Shown here: piece after piece, positions 8,507-16,531 of the stretch
Layout: each line of letters starts with the position of its first letter
How positions within the stretch are numbered: the first letter of the stretch is position 1
NCBI GenBank assembly: GCA_964463655.1
Contig: CAYXDG010000002.1
Span: 1-64,000, forward strand
Origin: Halothece sp964463655
GTDB taxonomy: Bacteria; Cyanobacteriota; Cyanobacteriia; Cyanobacteriales; Rubidibacteraceae
Direction: 5' to 3'
Length of the DNA: 64,000 nt
Made by a program: the position numbers and the translations under genes
The notes under the pieces: model-generated
Database searches by the model: none
Seen by the model: only the letters and a program-made list of their open reading frames with translations
What the model was told of the DNA's origin: nothing

Positions 8507-9466
8507 ATGTCCTCTCGTGAGCTAGAATTGCTAATGGAAGAAGCCCGAAAAATCATTCGAGATATCGGTTTAACGGAAAAAATGCTGGGTAATACTCCAG
8601 TATATGTATTTCTAACTTTACTAGGAATGTCTCCTGAAAAATCTTGGTCAGAAGCAACTAATGAGCTTTGGAGAATCACCCCTTTAATGGAAAAGATAGA
8701 AGAATTAGGTTGGGCTTCTTTTAAGCCAAATACTCGCGAAACCATTAGAGATGAATGTGTTGGAATTCTGGTTGATGCTTATCTTGTAACGCCTAACCCT
8801 GATGATCCTCAAAGAAGCAAAAACAGCAGTAAGTATTGTTATCAAGTTAATGATGAGTTATTAGAGCTTGTTCAGTCTTTCGGAAGTCAAAAATATTCTG
8901 AAAAGCTGAATCAGTTTTTAATGGAATATCAAACTCTGACAGAAAGATATGAAGCAGCTAGAGAGTTAAATAGAATTCCTATCAAACTTCCTAATGGAAA
9001 AGAAATTACATTATCTCCTGGAGGTCAAAATCCCCTGATTGCAAGTATCATTAAGGAATTTGCTCCTCAATTTCAGTTAGATACTGTACTTTATATTGGA
9101 GATGCAGAAAAGCGTTATGATTCAGTATTTGAAAAGGATTTTTTATCAGTTTTAAACATTGATATCGCTCAGTTAATCAATAGTAGAGAAATGCCAGATG
9201 TGATTTTATATCGCACTGATAAAAATACTTTAGCAATTGTAGAAGCGGTTAAAACAGGTGGTGAAATCAATGTTGAACGGCGAGATCGCCTTTTAAACTC
9301 GTTTCAAGGATGTTCGGCTCATCTTGCGTTTATCAATGCTTTTGAGTCTTTTACAGAGTTTAAGAAAATAATCAAAACAATTACTTTGGAGACTCATGTT
9401 TGGTTAGCAGATAGTCCAACTCATCTCATTCATTTTAATGGAGATAAATACTGGCTTCGAGAGTGA
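8507..9466 (+). CDS. BsuBI/PstI-type type II restriction endonuclease
   Basis: A 319-residue protein resembling the BsuBI/PstI restriction endonuclease family. The N-terminal ~150 residues are mainly helical (TEKMLGNTPVYVFLTLLGM). The C-terminal nuclease part has YIGDAEKRYDSVFE near residue 197, MPDVILYR with Asp231, and IVEAVKTGGEIN with Glu246 and Lys249, fitting a PD-(D/E)xK-like active site. It follows the methyltransferase by 19 nt, so the two form a type II restriction-modification unit. R.PstI and R.BsuBI cut CTGCAG; the specificity here is unknown and may differ. Confidence 0.8.
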   Translation: MSSRELELLMEEARKIIRDIGLTEKMLGNTPVYVFLTLLGMSPEKSWSEATNELWRITPLMEKIEELGWASFKPNTRETIRDECVGILVDAYLVTPNPDDPQRSKNSSKYCYQVNDELLELVQSFGSQKYSEKLNQFLMEYQTLTERYEAARELNRIPIKLPNGKEITLSPGGQNPLIASIIKEFAPQFQLDTVLYIGDAEKRYDSVFEKDFLSVLNIDIAQLINSREMPDVILYRTDKNTLAIVEAVKTGGEINVERRDRLLNSFQGCSAHLAFINAFESFTEFKKIIKTITLETHVWLADSPTHLIHFNGDKYWLRE

Positions 9467-9547
9467 CAATTAATGAGAAGGTAAATAAAGGAATGGCTTT
9501 GCTCGACTGTTAAAATAATAACATTGAGTAAAAAAGGATCAAAATCT

Positions 9548-9874
9548 ATGCTAACAACAACTACAGACAGTTTACAAGGACAAACGATCGAGGAGTATTT
9601 AGGTATTGTTACCGCAGAAGTGGTTTATGGAGGTAATGCTTTAAGAGACTTTTTTGCAGGGTTTCGGGACTTTTTTGGCGGACGCACTGGCAGTTATGAA
9701 AAACTGTTTACAAAAGGACAACAAGAAGCCGTGGAAGAACTCGCAGAAAGAGCGGAAAATTTGGGTGCAGATGCGGTGATTGGGATTAAAGTGGATACAG
9801 GAACAATTAACGTTGATCAAGAAGGGGCTTTATTGGTCATTACTGCCACTGGCACTGCTGTTAAGTTAGGTTAA
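9548..9874 (+). CDS. YbjQ/UPF0145 family protein
   Basis: A 108-residue member of the YbjQ/UPF0145 family. Typical features are the IVTAEVVYGGNALRDFFAGFRDFFGGRTGSYE region (in two parts, residues ~19-50) and AENLGADAVIGIKVD near residues 70-84. Family members form small pentameric assemblies of unknown function. I start at ATG 9548, preceded by AAGGA at the right distance; an in-frame TTG at 9524 would add eight unlikely residues. It follows the restriction gene but is a common housekeeping-type family, so a functional link is doubtful. Confidence 0.85.
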   Translation: MLTTTTDSLQGQTIEEYLGIVTAEVVYGGNALRDFFAGFRDFFGGRTGSYEKLFTKGQQEAVEELAERAENLGADAVIGIKVDTGTINVDQEGALLVITATGTAVKLG

Positions 9875-9965
9875 CTGTGATTATTATTTGTCCGGGCTTT
9901 CATTCTCCCCAACTCGATCGAGCCGTATAATGTCCTAAAACTCCATCAATAGCTTTCTCAACAAG

Positions 9966-9982
9966 GGTGGGCAAGGCCCACC
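9966..9982. repeat. Palindrome GGTGGGC-aag-GCCCACC
   Basis: A perfect 7-bp inverted repeat with a 3-nt loop between the YbjQ gene and the convergent map gene. It is the cleanest copy of the GGTGGGC..GCCCACC family in the window and may end transcription from both sides. Confidence 0.65.
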
Positions 9983-10062
9983 TAGCTGAGCTTCAATCAA
10001 GAATAAACTCGATCGCGTGTTGGAGTGCTTTCCGTGGGTCGTAAAATTGAAGGATTGTTCAA

Positions 10063-10827
10063 CTATTCTAGCAAGGTCAAAATTTCTACTCCTTCTCTTG
10101 TCACTGCGATCGTATGCTCGAACTGAGCAGACAGTTTCCCATCTTTCGTCACTGCTGTCCATTTGTCCTCTAAAACTTTCGCTTCATAAGTCCCTTCATT
10201 GATCATGGGTTCAATGGTGAAAACCATCCCAGGACGAATCCGTTTTCCTTTCCCTCGCGTGCCATAATGTGGGATTTGAGGAGCAGTATGAAAAACCCGA
10301 TTCACCCCATGTCCGACAAAATCACGCACTACGGAAAAGCCTTGCGCTTCTGCATATTCCTGAATTGCAGCGCCAATATCACCGATTCTTCCCCCTGGCT
10401 TCACGGCAGCAATCCCACGCATTAAACATTCTTTTGTGGTTTCAACGAGTTTCTTCGCTACAGGAGAAGGAGTCCCTACGATAAACATCCGCGAGGTGTC
10501 CCCATGATAACCGTCGAGAATGGGAGTGACATCAATGTTGATGATATCGCCATCTTTCAAGACTTCTTTTTCATTAGGAATCCCGTGACAAATCACTTCA
10601 TTAACACTGGTGCAAATTGATTTCGGAAAACCATGATAACCGAGAGGGGCACTGGTTGCACCGTGCGCTTGTGTCCAGCGTTCTGCTTCATCGTTGAGTT
10701 CAAGCGTGGTTACGCCTGGTTTGATCATTGTTTCTAGATGATCAAGGAGTGCAGCAGCCAAGCGCCCTGCACTTCGCATTTTTTCAATTTCCCGATTGGA
10801 GAGTAGAGTAATTGTTTCGCTTCCCAT
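10063..10827 (-). CDS. map: Type I methionine aminopeptidase
   Basis: A 254-residue cytosolic metallopeptidase that removes the initiator Met from new proteins. Typical motifs are HGAT...LGYHGFPKSICTSVNEVICHGIPNE (split, residues ~54-82), the metal ligands in DGDIINIDVTPI and DGYHGDTSRMF, the His site GHGVNRVFHTAPQIPHYG, and FTIEPMI with the ligand Glu. Length matches the short type I family without an N-terminal zinc extension. Start is ATG ending at 10827, giving MGSETITLLSNREIEKMR. The 172-bp stretch up to 10999 shows no feature. Confidence 0.95.
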   Translation of the reverse strand: MGSETITLLSNREIEKMRSAGRLAAALLDHLETMIKPGVTTLELNDEAERWTQAHGATSAPLGYHGFPKSICTSVNEVICHGIPNEKEVLKDGDIINIDVTPILDGYHGDTSRMFIVGTPSPVAKKLVETTKECLMRGIAAVKPGGRIGDIGAAIQEYAEAQGFSVVRDFVGHGVNRVFHTAPQIPHYGTRGKGKRIRPGMVFTIEPMINEGTYEAKVLEDKWTAVTKDGKLSAQFEHTIAVTREGVEILTLLE

Positions 10828-10999
10828 GCCTTTGATTTGTCACTAGCAAATTCTATGTTATCAAATTTATTGGTTGTTCTTTGATGGAGTCAGAGACTAT
10901 TTTAATCAGAAAGGAACAACGAATGTTATCACTTTTCCCTCTTACCCCTTAATCAGACTGGATAACTGGTCATTGCTATAGCCATAAACCGTTGATTAA

Positions 11000-11632
11000 T
11001 TATAAATCCACTGTAGAAATTTTACCTTTTTCAATGCGCCAACAATAATTAGCCACGGACATTAATTCCTTGGAATCATGAGTTACTACTAACAGCGTCC
11101 AATGTTCTTTTAATTTTGCTAATAATTTGACTAACTGACTTCGCATTGACCAGTCTAACCCTGCTGTTGGTTCATCTAACATGAGAATATTAGGTTGACG
11201 AATTAATTGGACTGCTAAAGCGAGTCGTCTTTGTTGTCCTCCGCTTAAGGCATGAGGAGAGGTGGATAAGGAAAGATGATCTAAGCCAACTTCTTGTAGC
11301 GCCTCTGTAACTTGGCTATGATTTAATTCAGGATGACCAAAGCGTAATTCTTCTAAAATGGTTGTGCCACAGAAGTGGCGTTCGGGAAACTGAAACACTA
11401 ATCCTGCTAATTCTTGTAAATCTTCAGAAATGAGCGCTTTCTGTCCCCAGTAAATTCTCCCTTGGGTCTGCTCTGCTAAACCTGATAAAATTTCAAGGAG
11501 TGTGCTTTTTCCTGACCCACTGCGTCCAATGATTAATCCTAATTGTTGAGGGGGGAGTTGAAGATTGATCTGTCTTAAAATCGGTTCTGGTGTTGCTGTT
11601 GGGTGATAGGTTAAGTTTTTGAGTTCTAACAT
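11000..11632 (-). CDS. ABC transporter ATP-binding protein, CbiO/EcfA-like
   Basis: A 210-residue ATPase domain with Walker A GRSGSGKST (residues 36-44), Q-loop VFQFPERHF (79-87), signature LSGGQQRR (129-136), Walker B ILMLDEP (149-155) and the H-loop VVTHD. The VFQFPE form of the Q-loop is typical of the ATPases of ECF-type (cobalt/vitamin) importers. No membrane or substrate-binding subunit is adjacent, so the substrate is unknown. It is divergent from the TPR gene at 11669, with only 36 bp between the two starts. Confidence 0.85.
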   Translation of the reverse strand: MLELKNLTYHPTATPEPILRQINLQLPPQQLGLIIGRSGSGKSTLLEILSGLAEQTQGRIYWGQKALISEDLQELAGLVFQFPERHFCGTTILEELRFGHPELNHSQVTEALQEVGLDHLSLSTSPHALSGGQQRRLALAVQLIRQPNILMLDEPTAGLDWSMRSQLVKLLAKLKEHWTLLVVTHDSKELMSVANYCWRIEKGKISTVDL

Positions 11633-11668
11633 AAATTTCCATCGTAGTTAATCATTGATTAATAGAAT

Positions 11669-12580
11669 ATGAAGACCAAACAATCTCGCATCTTTTCTCA
11701 GTTTCAACAAATTTTGGCTATGTCAACGATCGCTGCTTTATTTATTTTATACCCACCCAGTGCGATCGCGCAAGACCCTTTTCGCAACCGCGATCGCCGT
11801 CCGATTAGCGCTCAGACAGAAGCTGCTTTTGAAGCTATGTTTATTCAGGGAAACTATCAACAAGCTCACACCATTTTAGAACAAGTTCCCCAAGAAATCG
11901 ATCCCCTTGCTTATGCCTTAATTGCTTCTCTTGCTTATACGGAAGAAGAGTGGGAAGCGGTGAAAAAAGCAGCCACTCAAACGTTATTTTATGCAAAAGA
12001 AATCCAAGAAACTGACCCATTAAGGCATCATTTATATTTAGCCGTTGGTTATTTTTTAGAGGGCAGTTATTTATATGAAACTCAAGGGTCTTTTAGTGTT
12101 TTTAAAAACTTACAAAAAATGTTTAATCATTTAGATTTAGCAGAAAAAGAGGATGCAGAAGACCCAGAATTAAATTTGATCAAGGGCTATTTAGATTTAA
12201 TTTTAGCGGTGAATTTGCCCTTTTTTGAACCAGAACACGCGATCGAGCGCTTTCAAAATTATGCTCGTCCCAATTATCTGGTCGATCGCGGCCTTGCCAT
12301 TGCTTATCGCGATTTAGAAAACTATGAAAAGGCTTTAATTGCGGTGAATAAAGCTCTGGCTGCAACACCCAATAATCCTGAAATTCATTATCTCAAAGGG
12401 CAAATTTTGTATAACCTGGCAAAAGAAACCAAGGAAGTTAGACAAGCAGAGGAAGCCGTTAAGCACTTTCAGAGGGCGATCGCGCGGTCAGAGCAACTAC
12501 CAGAATCAATTAGTAAACCTTACGAACGGGAACGCAATCTCGCTCAAGGTCTCGTTAAAGAATTAACCATTAATCAGTAG
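11669..12580 (+). CDS. Exported TPR-repeat protein (resembles Sll0314/Alr1548 family)
   Basis: A 303-residue protein. Residues 1-34 form a signal peptide with a hydrophobic core (MSTIAALFILYPPSAIAQ). Helical repeats follow; the best TPR units are near residues 205-275 (NYEKALIAVNKALAATPNNP and LKGQILYNLAKE). The context AAFEAMFIQGNYQQAH near residue 50 resembles a conserved cyanobacterial periplasmic TPR family, which I recall by name only. TPR proteins act as binding scaffolds. It converges with malQ, separated by a terminator-like hairpin. Confidence 0.75.
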   Translation: MKTKQSRIFSQFQQILAMSTIAALFILYPPSAIAQDPFRNRDRRPISAQTEAAFEAMFIQGNYQQAHTILEQVPQEIDPLAYALIASLAYTEEEWEAVKKAATQTLFYAKEIQETDPLRHHLYLAVGYFLEGSYLYETQGSFSVFKNLQKMFNHLDLAEKEDAEDPELNLIKGYLDLILAVNLPFFEPEHAIERFQNYARPNYLVDRGLAIAYRDLENYEKALIAVNKALAATPNNPEIHYLKGQILYNLAKETKEVRQAEEAVKHFQRAIARSEQLPESISKPYERERNLAQGLVKELTINQ

Positions 12581-12633
12581 AATTTTAGATCAAAATTGAA
12601 ATCTCCCAACCGATCGAGCAATCAAAATAAATA

Positions 12634-12660
12634 ATCCCCCCTTGAAAAACTAGGGGGGAA
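12634..12660. terminator. Hairpin between convergent TPR gene and malQ
   Basis: CCCCCC at 12636-12641 pairs with GGGGGG at 12653-12658 around TTGAAAAACTA. It lies between two convergent genes, so it may stop transcription from both sides. Confidence 0.55.
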
Positions 12661-12685
12661 GCAGCGACAAGTGATCAACTAGGTT

Positions 12686-14188
12686 CTAACGGGGGGCGCG
12701 ACCATAGAGTTCTGTCAACAGTCCAAGGCGATCGCGCAACTGATCAGTGAGTTGTTCGCGACCATAGCGCCAGTCCCAATTATCCCCTAACTGGCTGGGA
12801 GTATTCATCCGCGCTTCACTTCCTAAACCGAGAACATCTTGTAGCGGAATCATCGCTTGATTAGCTACTGAACCCAGCGCCAAGCGAATCATACTCCATT
12901 GAATCCCTTCTGAAGAAATACCACCGACATATTGGCGCACCACTTCTTTTTGTTCAGCATTGCGCTTTTTATACCAGCCAACGGTGGTGTCATTATCGTG
13001 AGTGCCTGTATAGACCAAGCAGTTGCGATCGTGAAAATTAAAAGGCAAATAGGGATTTTCTGGACCAGAATCAAAGGCAAAGTGTAAGACCTTCATCCCT
13101 GGAAAATTAAACTGCGCTCGTAATCCCTCCACATCAGAGGTAATAATCCCTAAATCTTCGGCAACAATGGGTAATTCACCCAGACGTTCTCGTAAAATAT
13201 GGAAGAACTTCTCTCCTGGCGCTTTCACCCAATAGCCATTACGAGCGTCTTTTTCTCCTTGGGGAACTGCCCAAAAAGACTCAAACCCTCGAAAATGGTC
13301 AATCCGCAGTAAATCAACATAATCAAGCGTTCCTTCAAAGCGATTCAGCCACCAGTCAAAGCCATTAGCTTCTACTTTTTCCCAGTTATACACAGGATTT
13401 CCCCATAATTGTCCCCCTTCGCTGAAATAATCTGGGGGAACACCCGCCATTAAAGCAGGTTCACAGGTTTGAGGATCAAGGCAGAAAATGTCTTGGTGAA
13501 CCCAAACCGCCATACTGTCATGGGCGACATAGATAGGGATATCACCGAGAATTTTAACTTGCCGTTCATTGGCGTAGTTTTTCAGACTTTTCCACTGACG
13601 ATAAAATTCAAACTGGAGATATTTATGATAGTAAATCTCCCAGCCTAGTTTCTCTTTCCATTCGTTGAGGGTCTTCGGATCACGCTTGCAGAGCCCTTCT
13701 TCCCATTGATGCCAACTGCTTCCATTATGGGCCTCTTTGAGCGCCATGAAGAAGGCAAAATCTTCCACCCAATAGCTGTGCTGATCGCAAAACTCATGAT
13801 AAGCGCCCCGTTGGTCATCTGGCAGTTTCGCAAAACGTTCAAAGGCTTGACGCAATAAGGGCATTTTTATCTGTTCAACGCGATCGAAATCTACTCTTTC
13901 CCAAGGCAAATTCGGAAACTGATCCACTTCTCCTTGGGTGAGTAATCCTTCTTCGACTAACTTGTCTGGACTAATCAACAGAGGGTTCCCAGCGAGTGCT
14001 GAATAGGATAAATAAGGGGAACTGCCAAACCCAGTCGGTCCAAGGGGAAGCACTTGCCACACTTGTTGTTGGCTTCCTGCTAAAAAATCGATAAATTCAT
14101 AAGCTGCTGCACCTAAGTCTCCAATTCCATAACGACTGGGAAAGGAAGTCGGGTGTAGGAGTATTCCGCTTGCTCGATCGAGTTCCAT
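12686..14188 (-). CDS. malQ: 4-alpha-glucanotransferase (amylomaltase, disproportionating enzyme)
   Basis: A 500-residue GH77 enzyme that transfers glucan chains between malto-oligosaccharides during glycogen turnover in the cytosol. Diagnostic parts are the N-terminal SGILLHPTSFPSRYGIGDLG, QVLPLGPTGFGSSPY, ILGDIPIYVAHDS, VDLLRIDHFRGFESFWAVP with the nucleophile Asp, VAEDLGII with the acid/base Glu, and YTGTHDNDTTVGW with the third catalytic Asp. Length is that of bacterial/plant DPE1-type enzymes. It stands alone on the minus strand, convergent with the TPR gene. Confidence 0.95.
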   Translation of the reverse strand: MELDRASGILLHPTSFPSRYGIGDLGAAAYEFIDFLAGSQQQVWQVLPLGPTGFGSSPYLSYSALAGNPLLISPDKLVEEGLLTQGEVDQFPNLPWERVDFDRVEQIKMPLLRQAFERFAKLPDDQRGAYHEFCDQHSYWVEDFAFFMALKEAHNGSSWHQWEEGLCKRDPKTLNEWKEKLGWEIYYHKYLQFEFYRQWKSLKNYANERQVKILGDIPIYVAHDSMAVWVHQDIFCLDPQTCEPALMAGVPPDYFSEGGQLWGNPVYNWEKVEANGFDWWLNRFEGTLDYVDLLRIDHFRGFESFWAVPQGEKDARNGYWVKAPGEKFFHILRERLGELPIVAEDLGIITSDVEGLRAQFNFPGMKVLHFAFDSGPENPYLPFNFHDRNCLVYTGTHDNDTTVGWYKKRNAEQKEVVRQYVGGISSEGIQWSMIRLALGSVANQAMIPLQDVLGLGSEARMNTPSQLGDNWDWRYGREQLTDQLRDRLGLLTELYGRAPR

Positions 14189-14465
14189 AGGTATTTTATT
14201 TAATTCAACTTGATACTAGGGTACTGCTAAGGGGGTTTCTTGACTACGCACGACAATCAAGACTTAAGAATTGGGAGAAGCAGTGATCGCTCAAGCCCTC
14301 CAAGTGTGGGGGGCTAAATTCGCAGCGCTCTCTTTAGTATTTTAGATAACTATAACTATTAATTAATGTTTCTTGCACTTCTCAGGTCACTTTGTTTATA
14401 TTAAAAGACAGACGGGTGAACTAGATTGCTCCCTTGCAGTCCCACCAAAACTTTTTCTTAAAAAA

Positions 14466-15122
14466 ATGCTCGTTATTTATCTAGCTTGTGCTTTAATTGG
14501 CGGTATCTTCGTGGCTCTTTCTATAACAGGGGGTTTAGAGGATTTTGATTTTGATCCGGAAGCTGACTTTGATCTAGATGCTGAGGTGGATGCTGATGCT
14601 AGTTTAGATGGTTTTGATGATGTTGATTTTGGCACTAAACAAAAAGAAGTTGAAGAAGAAAGTAATCCTTGGCTCGGCAAACCCAAATCCAAACCAACCC
14701 TTTGGTTACCCTTTTTTAGCTTTAAGTTTTGGACATTTGGACTTTGTTTTTTTGGGTTGAGTGGACTGGCGTTAACTTGGTTAGACCCGAATTTAGGACA
14801 GCCTTTAATTGCTCTAATTTCTTTGGTGTTGGGATTGACAATCGGGACGACGATCGCCCTAATTTTAAGAAGTTTAGGGGGGAATTCTACTAACAGTATG
14901 ACCCGCACTCAAGACTTTGTGGGCGCGATCGGAACCGTTGAAATTCCCTTTGATGCTAGTTCTCGGGGCAAGGTTCAATTATCCTTAAAAGGCTCAACGG
15001 TTGGCTATTCCGCAATGACTGAAGAAAATAAAGAGTTTCAACGTGGAGAACAAGTCTTAGTGGTTTCTTATGAAGATAATCGTCTTTGGGTTGTTTCAGC
15101 AGATCAGTTAAAAGATAATTAA
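14466..15122 (+). CDS. NfeD-like membrane protein with acidic repeat and OB-fold tail
   Basis: A 218-residue protein from ATG 14466; the longer open frame from 14373 adds 31 residues that do not look coding. Layout: membrane helix (residues 1-21), an Asp-rich repeat (DFDFDPEADFDLDAEVDAD, then LDGFDDVDF), two more membrane helices (~80-125) and a C-terminal OB-like domain (FVGAIGTVEIPFDASSRGKV). NfeD-family proteins work with flotillins/SPFH proteins, and two flotillin genes follow in the same direction 38 nt later, which supports the call. The acidic repeat could bind cations. Confidence 0.72.
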   Translation: MLVIYLACALIGGIFVALSITGGLEDFDFDPEADFDLDAEVDADASLDGFDDVDFGTKQKEVEEESNPWLGKPKSKPTLWLPFFSFKFWTFGLCFFGLSGLALTWLDPNLGQPLIALISLVLGLTIGTTIALILRSLGGNSTNSMTRTQDFVGAIGTVEIPFDASSRGKVQLSLKGSTVGYSAMTEENKEFQRGEQVLVVSYEDNRLWVVSADQLKDN

Positions 15123-15160
15123 GCCTAAAATTCTAGAACCATAAGGAGTCGAAAAAAATT

Positions 15161-16531
15161 ATGTTTCAAAAACAACAGAAAATGCAAATGCAGGAAGAAA
15201 CCGTTGTGGAAGTTTCCGCTTCTTCTCCTGTGTTAGCACAAAGCAACGTTCTGATTAACTCGCTTGGAGGACCGATCACGATCGCAGTGATTATTTTTGT
15301 GGTGATTATTCTGATCGGGGCCGTGAATAGTTTTGTTCAAATTTGCGACCCCAATAAAATTTTAATTATTTCAGGTCGTAAATACAAACGCGAAGATGGT
15401 CAAAAGTTGGGTTATCGGGTAATCTATGGCGGACGTACCTATAGGATTCCTATCATTGAACAAGTGGAAACAATGGATTTAACCACGATGCCTGTTCCCA
15501 TTGAAGTGACCAATGCTTACGCCAAAGGAGGAACGCCTCTTAATATTCAAGCGATCGCAAATGTTAAAATTTCAGGAAATTGGTCACTGGTTGGTAATGC
15601 CATTGAACGCTTTTTAGGGCGTGGTCGCAATGAGATTTCCCGTGTCGCCAGAGAAACCTTAGAAGGAAACCTGCGGGGGGTTGTGGCAACGCTGACACCA
15701 GAACAGTTAAATGAAGACAGACTTGAATTTGCAGCCCGTATTGCTAATGATGTGAGTGGTGACTTAGCAAAACTGGGTTTACAACTGGATACTCTGAAAA
15801 TTCAAAGCGTCTCCGATGAAGTGGATTATCTCAACTCCATTGGGCGACAACAAATTGCTACAATTTTGAGGGATGCAGAAATTGCTGAGTCGAACGCAGT
15901 TGCCGAAGCAGAACAAATCGAAGCAGACTGCGATCGCGAATCGGAAGTAGCCCAAACTCAAGCCCGCACCCTGATCCAAGAAAAGGAAAACGAACTGCGA
16001 CGTATCACCGCAGAAGTGGAAAAAGAAGCCAAAGTGGAAGAAGAGCGCACCGTCATGGCAGCGCAAGAAGCCAAAGCACGGGCGCAGCAAGAGTTACAAG
16101 CGGTGAGGGCGCAAATGGAAAAAGCGCGTTTAGAAGTCGATGAAGTCTTACCTGCACAAGCACAACAACAAGCAGACGAACTCAAAGCAAAAGGCAATGC
16201 AGCCAAGCTCGCTGAGAATACCAAAGCCTCAGCACAAGTTAACGAAATGTTAGCGCAAATTTGGCGGGAAACAGGAGTTGATGCTTCAGAATTATTCCTT
16301 GTGCAACAGATGGAAATGATCTTAAAACAAGCTGCGAAAGTTCCCCATCGCTTGCATTTAGGGGAGGTGAATGTCATTGACAATGGTGATGGAAAAGCGA
16401 TAGCTTCTCTGTCTAACGCCTACCCTGAAATGATTCGCCAGTTTTTACATCAATCAGAAGAAACCTTGGGCGTTACCCTGATGGGAAAAAATAACGAACA
16501 AAATATTAAAGCAACGAAGGAGGAAAACTAA
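15161..16531 (+). CDS. Flotillin-family SPFH protein 1
   Basis: A 456-residue protein with one N-terminal membrane helix (~residues 36-62), an SPFH/PHB domain (residues ~65-240, with ANAYAKGG-like NAYAKGGTPLNIQA and RETLEGNLRGVVATLTPEQLN), then a long Ala/Glu-rich coiled coil (~245-380) and a C-terminal flotillin-like part. Flotillins form membrane microdomain scaffolds. AAGGAG before the ATG supports the start. It overlaps the second flotillin gene by one base (TAATG), so the two are probably made in a fixed ratio and form a hetero-oligomer. Confidence 0.88.
   Translation: MFQKQQKMQMQEETVVEVSASSPVLAQSNVLINSLGGPITIAVIIFVVIILIGAVNSFVQICDPNKILIISGRKYKREDGQKLGYRVIYGGRTYRIPIIEQVETMDLTTMPVPIEVTNAYAKGGTPLNIQAIANVKISGNWSLVGNAIERFLGRGRNEISRVARETLEGNLRGVVATLTPEQLNEDRLEFAARIANDVSGDLAKLGLQLDTLKIQSVSDEVDYLNSIGRQQIATILRDAEIAESNAVAEAEQIEADCDRESEVAQTQARTLIQEKENELRRITAEVEKEAKVEEERTVMAAQEAKARAQQELQAVRAQMEKARLEVDEVLPAQAQQQADELKAKGNAAKLAENTKASAQVNEMLAQIWRETGVDASELFLVQQMEMILKQAAKVPHRLHLGEVNVIDNGDGKAIASLSNAYPEMIRQFLHQSEETLGVTLMGKNNEQNIKATKEEN

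Noticed and set aside
14477..14908. 143-codon antisense frame with Ser/Lys repeats
   Set aside because: It is the complement of the Asp-rich repeat in the NfeD-like gene; the Ser/Lys pattern follows from GAT/GAC codons on the other strand.
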